Positions 55,866 through 63,431 of a DNA stretch of 64,000 nucleotides are shown here, one piece after another (the stretch's first letter is position 1; every line of letters begins with the position of its first letter). The position numbers and the translations under genes are program-made. The DNA is from Pinibacter soli. Lineage in GTDB: Bacteria; Bacteroidota; Bacteroidia; Chitinophagales; Chitinophagaceae. The stretch covers positions 372,001-436,000 of the forward strand of contig NZ_JASBRG010000001.1 in the NCBI RefSeq assembly GCF_029961145.1, given 5' to 3'. The notes beneath the pieces were generated by a model. It had not been told where the DNA came from. It searched no databases and saw only the letters and a list, made by a program, of their open reading frames with translations.

Positions 55866-56378
55866 ATGAAAAAGCTAATTTTTTCAGCCTTATGCATTCT
55901 TGCTGTCATTTGTACAGCTTCTGCACAACGATATGCGATTGTTGACACCCGATATATTTTGGAGAAAATTCCGGATTACACCGATGCTCAAAAGAAACTG
56001 GATGACATCAGCGCACAATGGCAAAAAGAAATCGACACAAAACAACAGGCTTTGGATAAAATGTACAAAGACTTTGATGCAGAGCAGGTTATGCTGAGTG
56101 ACGTGTTGAAGAAAAAACGTGAGGATGAAATTTTCGTGAAAGAAAAAGAATTGAGAGATCTTCAAAGAAAGCGTTTTGGTTTCGAAGGCGATCTTTTTAA
56201 AAAGCGTCAGGAACTGGTAAAACCAATACAGGACAAAGTTTACACGGCTATTCAGAAACTCGCCGTGGCCAAGATGTATGATTTTATTTTAGATAAAAGT
56301 GAAGGAATTACCGTTATATTTGCCGACCCTAAACTGGATAAAAGCGAAGATGTGCTCCGGGAATTGGGTGTTAAATAA
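55866..56378 (+). CDS. OmpH/Skp-family periplasmic chaperone, first copy
   Basis: A protein of 170 residues. The signal peptide MKKLIFSALCILAVICTASA is followed by QRYAIVDTRYILEKIPDYTD, the OmpH start. A long coiled-coil pair of helices (about 40-120) forms the tentacle of the Skp trimer, which carries unfolded barrels to BamA. It starts 20 bases after bamA, so the two are co-transcribed. Confidence 0.93.
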   Translation: MKKLIFSALCILAVICTASAQRYAIVDTRYILEKIPDYTDAQKKLDDISAQWQKEIDTKQQALDKMYKDFDAEQVMLSDVLKKKREDEIFVKEKELRDLQRKRFGFEGDLFKKRQELVKPIQDKVYTAIQKLAVAKMYDFILDKSEGITVIFADPKLDKSEDVLRELGVK

Positions 56379-56453
56379 ACGTGAAAGCGAGTTTAGCAAA
56401 ACAACTAAAAACTAAGAAATAACAACTTCAAAAAAACACAATTTCAGAACACA

Positions 56454-56960
56454 ATGAAAAAATTATTAACAGTAGTGTTAATTGCTGGTGCCCTGATGGT
56501 AGCAAACAACAAGGCTAACGCTCAATCGAAAATTGGATATGTGAGTTTGAATGAGATTATCATGTCTATGCCTGAAGCTAAAAAAGCTGACTCTTCTTTA
56601 CAACAATTCCAACAAGCTCTTATAGAAAGTGCAAAAGAAAAACAAGCTGCTTTTGAAGAAAAAGCACAAAAATTTATTGCTGACTCGTCTAAAATGACTC
56701 AGGCAGTAAAAGATGTTAAAAGAAAAGAATTGCAAACTATCAGCCAGGAATTGGCAGGTGAAGAGCAACGCATTCAACAAGAATTGCAGAAAAGACAAGA
56801 TGAATTGACTGATCCAATTCAGAAAAAAGCAATGGATGCAATCCAGGCTACAGCTAAAGAAAACGGTTACAGCTATGTGTTCGTAAAAGAGCAATTGATC
56901 GTTTATCCACCGGCTGATGATTTGGCTCCGTTGGTAAAAAAGAAATTGGGAATTAAATAA
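56454..56960 (+). CDS. OmpH/Skp-family periplasmic chaperone, second copy
   Basis: A protein of 168 residues. The signal peptide is MKKLLTVVLIAGALMVANNK, cleavage near ANAQS, then KIGYVSLNEIIMSMPEAKKA and a long Gln/Lys-rich coiled coil. It is a diverged paralogue of the gene 76 bases upstream; the pair is usual in Bacteroidota and may form mixed trimers (inference). A strong terminator follows. Confidence 0.93.
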   Translation: MKKLLTVVLIAGALMVANNKANAQSKIGYVSLNEIIMSMPEAKKADSSLQQFQQALIESAKEKQAAFEEKAQKFIADSSKMTQAVKDVKRKELQTISQELAGEEQRIQQELQKRQDELTDPIQKKAMDAIQATAKENGYSYVFVKEQLIVYPPADDLAPLVKKKLGIK

Positions 56961-56981
56961 GTAATTTTCAAGAATATAGTT

Positions 56982-57018
56982 AAAACGTCCCGCTGGTTAA
57001 GCGGGACGTTTTATTTTT
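56982..57018 (+). terminator. Terminator of the bamA-ompH-ompH unit
   Basis: AAAACGTCCCGC, TGGTTAA, GCGGGACGTTTT, then ATTTTTG. A 12-bp perfect stem 21 bases after the stop. The TATTTTTG at 57012-57019 within its tail also fits a -7 box for murI. Confidence 0.92.
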
Positions 57019-57023
57019 GTTAC

Positions 57024-57851
57024 ATGTCAACAGAATATCATCCAATTGGCGTATTTGATTCGGGTTACGGCGGACTTACTGTTTTAAAAGAAATAGTGAA
57101 AGAATTGCCGCAGTACGATTACATGTATTTAGGCGACAATGCCCGCACACCATATGGTAACCGCTCCTATGAAACTGTTTACCAGTATACATTAGAGTGC
57201 GTTAAGCATTTGTTCAGCATGGGTTGCCGTCTTGTGATATTGGCTTGCAATACTGCATCTGCAAAGGCTTTGCGAAGCATTCAGCAAAATGATCTGCCAA
57301 ACATCAATCCTGATTATCGTGTGTTGGGCGTAATCAGGCCCTCCGCTGAAGTGATTGGCAATTATTCCAAAACAAATCACTTAGGAATACTTGCCACCAA
57401 GGGAACAGTCAATTCACGTTCATATATACTCGAAATAGAAAAGTTCTTCCCCGAAGCGCACGTGAGCCAGCTCGCCTGCCCTATGTGGGTGCCACTCGTA
57501 GAAAACGGAGAATATGCCAATGAAGGAACTGATTTTTTTGTAAAGAAATATGTTGACCAGGCAATGAACCAGGATAAAGAGGTCGATGCCATTTTGCTTG
57601 CCTGCACACATTATCCGTTGCTTTTGGACAAGATCAAGAAATACACTCCCGAGGGAGTAAAAGTCATTACTCAGGGAGATATTGTGGCCAAGAGCCTAAA
57701 GGGTTATCTCGAACGCCATCCTGAAATGGAAGCCCAGTGCTCTAAAGGTGGCAAGCTGGAATTCTACACAACCGACTCCACCGAAGATTTCAGCCGCCAG
57801 GCCGCAATATTTTTCGGAAGACCGTTGGAGGCGAAGAAGGTAGAGTTTTAA
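57024..57851 (+). CDS. murI: Glutamate racemase
   Basis: A protein of 275 residues that makes D-glutamate for peptidoglycan. GVFDSGYGGLTVLKEI holds the proton-relay Asp. The two catalytic cysteines are in VILACNTASAKAL (near 75) and LLACTHYPLL (near 194). Single gene with a likely promoter inside the preceding terminator tail. A repeat element separates it from rpmH. Confidence 0.96.
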   Translation: MSTEYHPIGVFDSGYGGLTVLKEIVKELPQYDYMYLGDNARTPYGNRSYETVYQYTLECVKHLFSMGCRLVILACNTASAKALRSIQQNDLPNINPDYRVLGVIRPSAEVIGNYSKTNHLGILATKGTVNSRSYILEIEKFFPEAHVSQLACPMWVPLVENGEYANEGTDFFVKKYVDQAMNQDKEVDAILLACTHYPLLLDKIKKYTPEGVKVITQGDIVAKSLKGYLERHPEMEAQCSKGGKLEFYTTDSTEDFSRQAAIFFGRPLEAKKVEF

Positions 57852-57952
57852 TGGAAAATTGAAAGTTGAAAATTGGATTTTTTTTATAGTAAACTCATTT
57901 CCAATAGTTTAACATCCTTCATTTTCAACTTTCAATTTTCAACTTTCAATTA
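57850..57952. repeat. Inverted repeat of GAAAATTGAAAGTTG words
   Basis: The left arm 57850-57876 (GGAAAATTGAAAGTTGAAAA) and the right arm 57920-57952 are imperfect reverse complements. The left arm begins at the murI stop; the right arm ends ten bases before the rpmH -33 box. Bases 57926-57951 recur exactly at 60658-60683. Confidence 0.75.
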
Positions 57953-57961
57953 CTAAAAATC

Positions 57962-57994
57962 TTTTTGAATTTTACCCTCCCTGATTTACCTTTG
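57962..57994 (+). promoter_or_regulatory. rpmH: Promoter of rpmH
   Basis: TTTTTG (57962-57967), a 19-base spacer and TACCTTTG (57987-57994): a close match to the Bacteroidota TTG / TAnnTTTG promoter. Transcription would begin near 58001. Confidence 0.75.
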
Positions 57995-58000
57995 CCGTCC

Positions 58001-58092
58001 CTTTCACGCCGACGGGTATGGTGACCCGTTGTGAAGTTGAAGTAAAATTGCCGCAAGGCGCATTAGTTAAAACGGGTTAAAAAAGTAATAAA
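58001..58092 (+). promoter_or_regulatory. Structured 5' leader of rpmH with alternative stems
   Basis: ACGGGT (58012-58017) can pair with ACCCGT (58024-58029); the same ACCCGTT (58024-58030) can pair with AACGGGT (58071-58077) near the ribosome-binding region. Between them GCC-GCAA-GGC (58050-58059) makes a GNRA-type mini-hairpin. The arrangement could switch translation of L34. This is read by eye, with no covariation test. Confidence 0.45.
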
Positions 58093-58248
58093 ATGAAACG
58101 TACATTTCAACCACACAAACGTCGTCGTAAAACCGTTCACGGTTTCCGTAAACGCATGCAAACTGCTAACGGACGTAAAGTATTGGCTTCCCGCCGTAAA
58201 AAGGGTCGTAAGAAACTAACTGTTTCTGACGAGAAAAAAGCGAAATAA
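58093..58248 (+). CDS. rpmH: 50S ribosomal protein L34
   Basis: A protein of 51 residues: [20 protein letters not shown], then a basic middle ([18 protein letters not shown]) and a short tail. This is unmistakably bacterial L34. It has its own promoter and is followed by rnpA, the conserved order; dnaA is not next to it, as is usual in this phylum. Confidence 0.97.
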   Translation: MKRTFQPHKRRRKTVHGFRKRMQTANGRKVLASRRKKGRKKLTVSDEKKAK

Positions 58249-58273
58249 AACTTAGCTTTATTCCAAATAATTT

Positions 58274-58302
58274 ATAGCTCCGCTGTTGTGGAGCTATTTT
58301 TG
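58274..58302 (+). terminator. Terminator or attenuator between rpmH and rnpA
   Basis: ATAGCTCC, GCTGTTGT, GGAGCTAT, then TTTTTG. It lies 25 bases after rpmH and ends 16 bases before the rnpA start, so it probably keeps rnpA far below rpmH in level. Confidence 0.8.
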
Positions 58303-58317
58303 TTTAAATCATATTCA

Positions 58318-58713
58318 TTGAACAAAGTACATACATTAGGAAAAACAGAACGGCTTAAAAGCAGAAAACTGATAGATTCACTTTTTCAAAAAGGTAAGTC
58401 TATGAACGTGTTTCCTTTTCGTGTGTACTACTTGTTCACCGAGTTGTCTGCCGATACCCCGGTGCAAGCCGGAGTTAGTGCCAGTAAGAAATATTTCAAG
58501 AGAGCTGTAGATAGAAACAGGATAAAGCGCCTTACCCGCGAGGCTTACAGGTTAAGAAAAATTCCTTTGAAGGAAATTCTTGAGGCAAAGAATCTGCAAC
58601 TTGCCGTGTTTTTTATTTACACAGGTAAAGTAATTCCTACCTATACCGAGGTGTGCGAGAAAATGGATATTATCATCACTAAACTTTCGGAACAAATTGT
58701 GCAGCGATCATAA
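58318..58713 (+). CDS. rnpA: Ribonuclease P protein component
   Basis: A protein of 131 residues. I use TTG 58318 (giving [20 protein letters not shown]); an earlier GTG lies inside the terminator hairpin. [16 protein letters not shown] is the RNR signature that contacts the RNA subunit. It helps cut the 5' leader of pre-tRNAs. It overlaps yidD by 17 bases. Confidence 0.9.
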   Translation: MNKVHTLGKTERLKSRKLIDSLFQKGKSMNVFPFRVYYLFTELSADTPVQAGVSASKKYFKRAVDRNRIKRLTREAYRLRKIPLKEILEAKNLQLAVFFIYTGKVIPTYTEVCEKMDIIITKLSEQIVQRS

Positions 58714-58966
58714 CCATATTGAAGAAGTTGAGAAAGTAAGCCTGGTCAAGCGAATATTGATCTCTCCTTTTGTGTTATTGATCAAACTATATCAGTGGAT
58801 AATTTCGCCCATTCTGGGCCCTAAATGCCGCTTCACTCCTACTTGTTCCACTTATGCCTTGCAGGCTTTCAGAAAGTATGGCCCGCTAAAAGGTTTTTGG
58901 CTAGCCTTCAAAAGAATCATTCGCTGCCATCCGTGGGGAGGGCATGGGTATGATCCATTGCCGTAG
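58697..58966 (+). CDS. yidD: Membrane protein insertion efficiency factor YidD
   Basis: A protein of up to 89 residues. [20 protein letters not shown] and [16 protein letters not shown] are the family signature, with the three conserved cysteines. The start is uncertain: TTG 58697 overlaps rnpA, and no ATG or GTG lies between it and the core. It sits at the inner membrane and aids YidC-mediated insertion. yidC, often next in other phyla, is not here. Confidence 0.92.
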   Translation: MCSDHNHIEEVEKVSLVKRILISPFVLLIKLYQWIISPILGPKCRFTPTCSTYALQAFRKYGPLKGFWLAFKRIIRCHPWGGHGYDPLP

Positions 58967-58971
58967 GCAAT

Positions 58972-59112
58972 GGCAATTAATAATTAATAATTTAAAATTA
59001 ATAGGTGTCACACTGTAAGTTTAGCACAAGCACACCTGTGTGCAAATAAAAATAGAGCGGCATTCAATAACGAACGCCGCTCTATTAATTCTTAATTATT
59101 AATTATTAATTG
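58972..59112. repeat. Inverted repeat of AATTAATAATTAA words with inner bidirectional terminator
   Basis: The left arm 58972-59005 (GGCAATTAATAATTAATAAT) and the right arm 59081-59112 (CTATTAATTCTTAATTATTA) are imperfect reverse complements. The inner stem AGAGCGGC / GCCGCTCT (59054-59083) has T-rich or A-rich flanks on both sides, suiting the convergent yidD and lipoprotein genes. It shares words with 52006-52143. Confidence 0.75.
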
Positions 59113-59116
59113 GTTC

Positions 59117-59725
59117 TTACTGCTTCAGCATCTTCACTGTTCTATCCAACACTTCTCTTGCATCTGGCGCTGTGTAGAATTTATATACCTCAGGAGCTTT
59201 ATCGTTATCAGAGCTGAAAGAACCTGGCAATTGATTGAATGGTCCGAAGATTTGTGCGTCTGTATTTGCACTAACTTTCTGCAATTTGCCCGGTACGATG
59301 AAGAAGTTCTTTTTGGCTTCTGTAACACCCTGACCATTTACCAACTGTTGCAAACTGTCAATTTTCTCCTGTAGCTGAGCCTGTGTGATTTTTGTTTCTC
59401 CAGGACCGCTACCGAAGTTTTTGTAACCGCCCACCAATGTATCTGTTTTCAAATTCAATACATACAAACCCGGAGCATCAACGGAAAAGCTTTGTTTGCC
59501 GGAAGGCGTTTCTACGTTCAATACAACTTTATCGCCTGTATTAAAAGTTACATATTGTTCGTTATGCTGAGTGCCTGGCTCTTGTTTAATGTTTGCCATG
59601 TTCTGTGCATCTACTGTAAGCTTGCCGCTCGACATGATCAATACTTTTTTAGTGTTGCTACCGCCTGAGCAGGATACAAGTGCTACAGAGGCAGCGATTG
59701 TTACCAGTGAAAATAGTTTTTTCAT
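59117..59725 (-). CDS. Putative lipoprotein of unknown function
   Basis: A protein of 202 residues. The signal peptide MKKLFSLVTIAASVALVSCS has the lipobox Cys at 19. The mature part starts with a small beta-domain (VLIMSSGKLTVDAQNMANIK, NTGDKVVLNVETPSGKQSFS) followed by a helical segment (TQAQLQEKIDSLQQLVNGQ) and a mixed end. I do not recognise the family; it looks like a Chitinophagaceae-type lipoprotein. No operon partner. Confidence 0.75.
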   Translation of the reverse strand: MKKLFSLVTIAASVALVSCSGGSNTKKVLIMSSGKLTVDAQNMANIKQEPGTQHNEQYVTFNTGDKVVLNVETPSGKQSFSVDAPGLYVLNLKTDTLVGGYKNFGSGPGETKITQAQLQEKIDSLQQLVNGQGVTEAKKNFFIVPGKLQKVSANTDAQIFGPFNQLPGSFSSDNDKAPEVYKFYTAPDAREVLDRTVKMLKQ

Positions 59726-59764
59726 TTTTGTGTTTTAAATGGTTATCAGGTTACTTCTTCGTGT

Positions 59765-59798
59765 TAAAAAGAATCCCGGAGCTAAAGTTCCGGGATCG
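59765..59798 (-). terminator. Terminator of the superoxide dismutase gene
   Basis: On the minus strand ATCCCGGA, ACTTTAGC, TCCGGGAT is followed by TCTTTTT. It lies about 35 bases past the sod stop. Confidence 0.85.
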
Positions 59799-59828
59799 CA
59801 AATAACAACTTTTTTTTATTACTACTGG

Positions 59829-60437
59829 TTATTTTGTAGCAGCGGCAAAACGCTCAGCTACTTTGTTCCAGTTAACTACGTTCCAGAAAGCTCCAAGATA
59901 TTCAGGACGACGGTTCTGATATTTCAGGTAGTAAGCATGTTCCCATACGTCAACACCCAAAATTGGCGCGCCTTTTACTTCAGCAACATCCATCAAGGGA
60001 TTGTCTTGGTTTGGAGTAGAAGAAACTTCCAGTTTGCCGTCTTTTACCAACAACCATGCCCAGCCGCTACCAAAACGTGTAGCACCCGCAGTATTGAATT
60101 TTTCTTTAAATGCATCGAAAGAACCGAAAGCAGCATTGATAGCATCAGCTAAAGCACCGCTTGGCTGACCACCTGCATTTGGTGCCAGTGATTCCCAGAA
60201 AAAGCTGTGGTTCCAGTGACCACCGCCATTGTTACGAACAGCAGGAGAAATAGTACCTGCAGCAGCAACTAACTCTTCAAGGCTTTTATTTTCGTTTGGA
60301 GTTCCTGTGATTGCTTTATTCAGATTATCTACATATGCCTGGTGGTGTTTACCATGGTGGATTTGCATAGTAAGCTCATCGATGTGAGGCTCCAGGGCAT
60401 TGTGCGCATACGGCAGCGCAGGTAATGTAAACGCCAT
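59829..60437 (-). CDS. Superoxide dismutase, Fe/Mn type
   Basis: A protein of 202 residues without a signal peptide, so cytoplasmic. The metal ligands are visible in [32 protein letters not shown] and [14 protein letters not shown]. It has the usual two-domain length. Whether it prefers iron or manganese cannot be settled by eye. Single gene with a strong terminator. Confidence 0.96.
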   Translation of the reverse strand: MAFTLPALPYAHNALEPHIDELTMQIHHGKHHQAYVDNLNKAITGTPNENKSLEELVAAAGTISPAVRNNGGGHWNHSFFWESLAPNAGGQPSGALADAINAAFGSFDAFKEKFNTAGATRFGSGWAWLLVKDGKLEVSSTPNQDNPLMDVAEVKGAPILGVDVWEHAYYLKYQNRRPEYLGAFWNVVNWNKVAERFAAATK

Positions 60438-60508
60438 AATTATAGTTTTTAAAGTTAAATGATTGTTCTAAAATTCGTTGAACGGATAACAAATGTAATG
60501 GTTTTTTT

Positions 60509-60685
60509 GGGAGTTGAAAGTGAAGAGTTGAACGTTGTAAGACATTTGCCACAAACCCTTGAAAGCGGGCCACTGCCGACTGTTTTGTTTAGCAAATCGT
60601 TGTATTAAATTATCTTAAACAAAATTATGTGACCTGCCAACAACAACTCTCAACTCTCAACTTTCAATTTTCAACTTTCAATTCC
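60509..60685. repeat. Inverted repeat of GAGTTGAAAGTGAAGAG words
   Basis: The left arm 60509-60537 and the right arm 60640-60685 are imperfect reverse complements. The right arm contains the 26-nt sequence shared exactly with 57926-57951 and stops four bases before the tadA stop codon. The 250-bp gap holds no gene. Confidence 0.75.
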
Positions 60686-60688
60686 CGC

Positions 60689-61126
60689 CTATCTCCTTGC
60701 CTTAAAAAAACTTTTCATTAATTCCGAGCATTCCTGTTTCATGGTGCCGGTTGTAATCACCGTTTTGGGATGAAAAGGGAAATTGACACCGGTGATGCGC
60801 TTATGTCCATTTTTTTCATCATCGGCTCCCCACACAATGCGCCCCACTTTTGCCCAGTACAATGCACCGGCGCACATAAGGCACGGTTCTACGGTTACGT
60901 ATAAGGTAGCCTCCGGCAAATATTTTGCCCCGATGTAATTGAATGCCGAAGTAAGGGCAATAATCTCGGCGTGCGCAGTAGGATCGTTCAGTTTTTCTAC
61001 CTGATTATATCCTCTTGCTATAATCTTATCATTCATTACCACAATGGCTCCTACGGGCACTTCTCCTTCCTCAAAGGCCTTCTGCGCTTCCCGGTATGCC
61101 ATCTGCATGAAATATTCGTCTGTCAT
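60689..61126 (-). CDS. tadA: tRNA(adenine-34) deaminase TadA-like nucleoside deaminase
   Basis: A protein of 145 residues. HAE (52-54) and PCLMC (81-85) give the zinc ligands and catalytic Glu of the CDA fold. GEVPVGAIVV and GYNQVEKLNDPTAHAE are the typical TadA segments. It would convert A34 to inosine in tRNA(Arg). A guanine deaminase is the main alternative. Divergent from the aldehyde dehydrogenase gene. Confidence 0.88.
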   Translation of the reverse strand: MTDEYFMQMAYREAQKAFEEGEVPVGAIVVMNDKIIARGYNQVEKLNDPTAHAEIIALTSAFNYIGAKYLPEATLYVTVEPCLMCAGALYWAKVGRIVWGADDEKNGHKRITGVNFPFHPKTVITTGTMKQECSELMKSFFKARR

Positions 61127-61167
61127 TAAACGAAATTATTTATTTGCCCTGAATTAGCTGTAAATTG

Positions 61168-61228
61168 ATTTGAAATTTGAGAATGAAAAATGCTGCCTCA
61201 AATTTCAAATTTCAAATCTCAAATTGAG
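61168..61228. repeat. Compact inverted repeat of ATTTGAAATTTGAGA words in a divergent gap
   Basis: The left arm 61168-61190 and the right arm 61198-61228 (CTCAAATTTCAAATTTCAAA) pair around a loop of only seven bases (TGCTGCC). It fills most of the 105 bp between the starts of tadA and the aldehyde dehydrogenase gene. Confidence 0.7.
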
Positions 61229-61231
61229 TAT

Positions 61232-62653
61232 ATGCTTGCAAACGTTCCCGATATTGTTCCTGCTTCTGCGATGCCTTACACCACGTTAACGGGCAATGCA
61301 GAAAGGTTGCGCAGCTATTTCGAGTCCGGTGCAACGAGAAGTTATGAATTCAGAAAGCAACAATTGCAGCGTTTCAAGCAAGCAATCATTGAGCACGAGG
61401 AAGAAATCTTGCAGGCGCTTTTTACTGATCTCAAAAAAAATGCTGCTGAAGCATATGCCACAGAAATCGGACTAACACATGCAGAAATAAACAAGGCGCT
61501 TAAAAATCTGCATAAATGGATGCTTCCTGAAAAAGTAAGCACCAATCTTGTAAATCTTCCATCCAAAAGTTATTTGATTCGCGACCCATTAGGCGTGGTG
61601 TTTATTATTGCTCCGTGGAACTATCCTTTTCAACTTTGCATGCTGCCGATTGCGGGGGCCATTGCTGGTGGAAATTGTGTTGTCGTGAAACCGTCAGAAC
61701 TAGCACCGGCAAGTGCAGCGGTTATCGAAAAGATCATTACAAAAACTTTTCCGAGTGAATACATTTTTGTTGCGCAGGGAGATGGATCCGTTGTAGTTCC
61801 GGAGCTGATGAACACGTTCCGTTTTGACCATATCTTTTATACCGGAAGTGTTCCTGTTGGAAAAAGCGTTTATGAACTTGCTGCGAAAAAACTTGTGCCT
61901 GTTACGCTTGAGCTCGGTGGAAAAAGTCCCTGTATTGTAGAGAGCGATGCTGCGCTAAAAACGGCAGTGAAGAGAATTGCGTTAGGAAAATTTACTAATG
62001 CGGGTCAAACCTGTATTGCCCCAGACTATGTGCTCGTGCATGAGTCTATAAAGGATCAATTCATTCAGTCACTCACGGAAGCAATAAAACAAATGTATGG
62101 CAATGATCCATCTAACAGTAATGACTATGGTAAAATAATTACAAGAAGAAGATTTGATACCCTTGTAAAATATTTATCGCAGGGGAAACTAATTTACGGA
62201 GGAAAGACAGACGCTGAGACGCTTTACATTTCACCAACATTAATAACTGATATAAACCTTGATAGTTCTTTGATGAATGAGGAAATTTTTGGGCCCATCT
62301 TGCCTGTCATTTCTTATTCAACTTTTGAAGAAGCCAGAAAAATTGTTATGCAAAATCCAGATCCGCTGGCATTCTATGTTTTTACCAATTCGAAAAAGAA
62401 AGAACAGCAATGGCTGGGAAGTGTTAGTTTCGGCGGTGGTTGCGTAAACAATACGGCGCTGCATTTTACAAATGACAATTTACCTTTCGGCGGCATTCGT
62501 AATAGTGGCATCGGTCGTTATCATGGCAAATATTCTTTTGAAGCATTTACCCATACAAAGGCAGTTTTAAAAACACCTAACTGGATCGACCCTTCTCTAA
62601 AATATCCGCCGTACGAAGGCAAGCTGAAATGGCTGAAAAAAATATTGAAATAG
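61232..62653 (+). CDS. Aldehyde dehydrogenase, ALDH3-like
   Basis: A protein of 473 residues from ATG 61232; codons upstream are repeat sequence. VFIIAPWNYPFQLCMLPIAG, VTLELGGKSPCIV (catalytic Glu) and GKFTNAGQTCIAPDYVLV (catalytic Cys) are the ALDH motifs. The end GRYHGKYSFEAFTHTKAVLK fits the ALDH3 branch acting on fatty or aromatic aldehydes, often membrane-associated. The last residues are basic. It is followed 52 bases later by the glutathione peroxidase gene, which has its own promoter. Confidence 0.93.
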   Translation: MLANVPDIVPASAMPYTTLTGNAERLRSYFESGATRSYEFRKQQLQRFKQAIIEHEEEILQALFTDLKKNAAEAYATEIGLTHAEINKALKNLHKWMLPEKVSTNLVNLPSKSYLIRDPLGVVFIIAPWNYPFQLCMLPIAGAIAGGNCVVVKPSELAPASAAVIEKIITKTFPSEYIFVAQGDGSVVVPELMNTFRFDHIFYTGSVPVGKSVYELAAKKLVPVTLELGGKSPCIVESDAALKTAVKRIALGKFTNAGQTCIAPDYVLVHESIKDQFIQSLTEAIKQMYGNDPSNSNDYGKIITRRRFDTLVKYLSQGKLIYGGKTDAETLYISPTLITDINLDSSLMNEEIFGPILPVISYSTFEEARKIVMQNPDPLAFYVFTNSKKKEQQWLGSVSFGGGCVNNTALHFTNDNLPFGGIRNSGIGRYHGKYSFEAFTHTKAVLKTPNWIDPSLKYPPYEGKLKWLKKILK

Positions 62654-62658
62654 ACCCG

Positions 62659-62688
62659 TTGCCAAAGCTTTTCTAAGTTTTATTTTTG
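62659..62688 (+). promoter_or_regulatory. Promoter of the glutathione peroxidase gene
   Basis: TTG (62659-62661), a 19-base spacer, TATTTTTG (62681-62688): one of the best promoter matches in the window. The start codon is 18 bases further on. Confidence 0.7.
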
Positions 62689-62705
62689 CATTTTGAATTA
62701 CAACT

Positions 62706-63302
62706 ATGACGTTCAAACAAAAAATACTGAAAGCAGCTTATCCGTTGCTGATGAAGATGACAAACCGATTTGGCGCCAGAAATAAAGCATTGCAAAATAC
62801 AGGGAAGTTGAAATCCATTACATCTATCTACGATTTGTCTTTGCATTTAAATAATGGTCAACGCGTTTCCATGAATAGCTTTAAAGGCAAAAAAATACTC
62901 CTCGTAAATACAGCCAGCAATTGCGGCTATACGGGCCAGTACAGCGAATTACAAACACTACACGAAGTTTATAACAATCAACTCTTGATTATTGGGTTTC
63001 CTGCAAATGATTTTAAAGAACAGGAAAAAGGCAGCGACGAAGAAATTGCCGGCTTTTGCAAAATCAACTACGGCGTTACTTTTCCTCTTGCAGCGAAAAG
63101 CAGTGTAGTAAAAGGCGACGATCAAAATGCCATTTTTAATTGGTTAAGCAACAAGGGAAAAAATGGATGGAACGATCAGCAGCCGTCATGGAACTTCTCA
63201 AAATATCTTGTTGATGAAAAAGGAAATCTGACAAACTATTTTGACCCATCAGTGTCGCCATTGAGTGAGCAAATTGTTAGTGCAGTGAACGCTGCGAAAT
63301 AA
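62706..63302 (+). CDS. Glutathione peroxidase family thiol peroxidase, atypical active site
   Basis: A protein of 198 residues with an N-terminal extension of about 40 residues that looks partly amphipathic. The peroxidatic Cys is at 73 in NTASNCGYTGQY. The usual FPCNQF motif reads FPANDF (98-103), so the catalytic Gln position is Asp and the nearby Cys is Ala. The Trp/Asn pair is present in PSWNFSKYLVDEKGN. It probably reduces lipid or hydrogen peroxides with thioredoxin. It follows an aldehyde dehydrogenase, which suggests handling of lipid oxidation products (inference). Confidence 0.88.
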   Translation: MTFKQKILKAAYPLLMKMTNRFGARNKALQNTGKLKSITSIYDLSLHLNNGQRVSMNSFKGKKILLVNTASNCGYTGQYSELQTLHEVYNNQLLIIGFPANDFKEQEKGSDEEIAGFCKINYGVTFPLAAKSSVVKGDDQNAIFNWLSNKGKNGWNDQQPSWNFSKYLVDEKGNLTNYFDPSVSPLSEQIVSAVNAAK

Positions 63303-63304
63303 AT

Positions 63305-63395
63305 GGTGTACGAAGTACGATCTACGGTGTACGAAATTCGTTATGAAGTAACACTTTAATGACTTTCGTACACTGTACTCCGTACATCGTACATC
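63305..63395. repeat. Inverted repeat of TACGGTGTACGA words
   Basis: The left arm 63305-63340 (GGTGTACGAAGTACGATCTA and onward) and the right arm 63363-63395 (TCGTACACTGTACTCCGTAC and onward) are imperfect reverse complements, each made of GTAC-containing words. TAACTTTG (63405-63412), a likely -7 box of the next gene, follows. Confidence 0.7.
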
Positions 63396-63431
63396 TCAAA
63401 GTCTTAACTTTGCATCTTAATATTTTTGTGC

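Noticed and set aside
57958-58092. tRNA or small RNA gene before rpmH
   Set aside because: No cloverleaf or TTC-loop sequence; the structure is better explained as the rpmH leader.
61190-61231. N-terminal extension of the aldehyde dehydrogenase
   Set aside because: The codons come from the right arm of the inverted repeat (ISNFKSQ-like residues), not from the protein.
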